From: Dokdonella_A sp014338185
GTDB lineage: Bacteria; Pseudomonadota; Gammaproteobacteria; Xanthomonadales; Rhodanobacteraceae
Direction: 5' to 3'
NCBI GenBank assembly: GCA_030263295.1
Contig: SZOS01000036.1
Span: forward strand, 1 to 32,893
Length of the DNA: 32,893 nucleotides
Shown here: positions 32,823-32,893 of the stretch, piece after piece
Numbering within the stretch: the stretch's first letter is position 1
Layout: each line of letters begins with the position of its first letter
The notes under the pieces: generated by a model
What the model saw: the letters and a program-made list of their open reading frames with translations, nothing else
What the model was told of the DNA's origin: nothing
Database searches by the model: none
Program-made: the position numbers and the translations under genes

Positions 32823-32893
32823 TCAGCGCAGCGCGACCCACAGCGCCAGCGCGGCGAACACGAGCGCCGCGCCCCAGCGCGCCGCGCGCAGCG
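32823..32893 (-). CDS. C-terminal end of an unidentified membrane protein (partial)
   Basis: The last 22 codons before a TGA at 32823-32825 read as a hydrophobic helix, WGAALVFAALALWVALR, at the extreme C-terminus. The gene enters from beyond the window and converges on the PII gene, 47 bases away. A closing helix like this is common in small transporters. Too little is present to name the family. Confidence 0.5.
   Translation of the reverse strand, partial: LRAARWGAALVFAALALWVALR

Overview
The window is high-GC gammaproteobacterial chromosome. It most resembles the order Lysobacterales (Xanthomonadales). The main evidence is gene order around the replication origin: mnmE, yidC, rnpA and rpmH on the minus strand, diverging from dnaA, dnaN, recF and gyrB on the plus strand. 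A TPR protein, tonB, exbB, exbD1, exbD2 and a convergent pdxJ follow, which from memory is the order just after the origin in Xanthomonas. No species can be named from sequence alone. The first ~615 bases do not belong to this genome: a truncated IclR regulator is joined to an RNase E fragment of mycobacterial/actinobacterial type, and both look like an assembly or library chimera.

Left part (about 0.6-7.4 kb, all minus strand): an Ala/Pro-rich lipoprotein cut by the chimeric junction, a small LysM protein, queF (queuosine), zapE (division ATPase), an alpha/beta hydrolase whose stop overlaps the zapE start, a membrane-anchored c5-type cytochrome with its own promoter and terminator, a zinc alcohol dehydrogenase, tRNA-Arg(CCG) and an APC amino acid permease.

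Origin part (7.4-17.6 kb): mnmE, yidC, rnpA and rpmH run leftward from a good sigma-70 promoter. dnaA, dnaN, recF and gyrB run rightward. oriC is most likely the dnaA-dnaN gap, with one perfect DnaA box and an AT-rich stretch. Two perfect 16-bp parS palindromes lie inside recF, the second directly upstream of the gyrB -10 element. This region therefore combines replication initiation, segregation, supercoiling, ribosome and membrane-insertion genes.

Energy transduction and cofactors (17.7-23.4 kb): a periplasmic TPR protein, then tonB-exbB-exbD1, a clear intrinsic terminator, then a second exbD. Converging on these are pdxJ, an Sfp-type phosphopantetheinyl transferase and a small membrane protein.

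Glyoxylate shunt (23.6-28.1 kb): a LysR regulator is divergent from aceB-aceA, with back-to-back promoters and a canonical T-N11-A operator. aceA is followed by about 500 bases with no gene but a series of strong hairpins whose wobble pairs favour a plus-strand RNA. This is the best candidate for something undescribed.

Right part (28.2-32.9 kb): a K+/H+ antiporter (nhaP2/cvrA type), comM, ubiK with its own terminator, and a divergent PII gene (glnK type) behind an operator-like palindrome. The last bases hold the C-terminus of an unidentified membrane protein on the minus strand.
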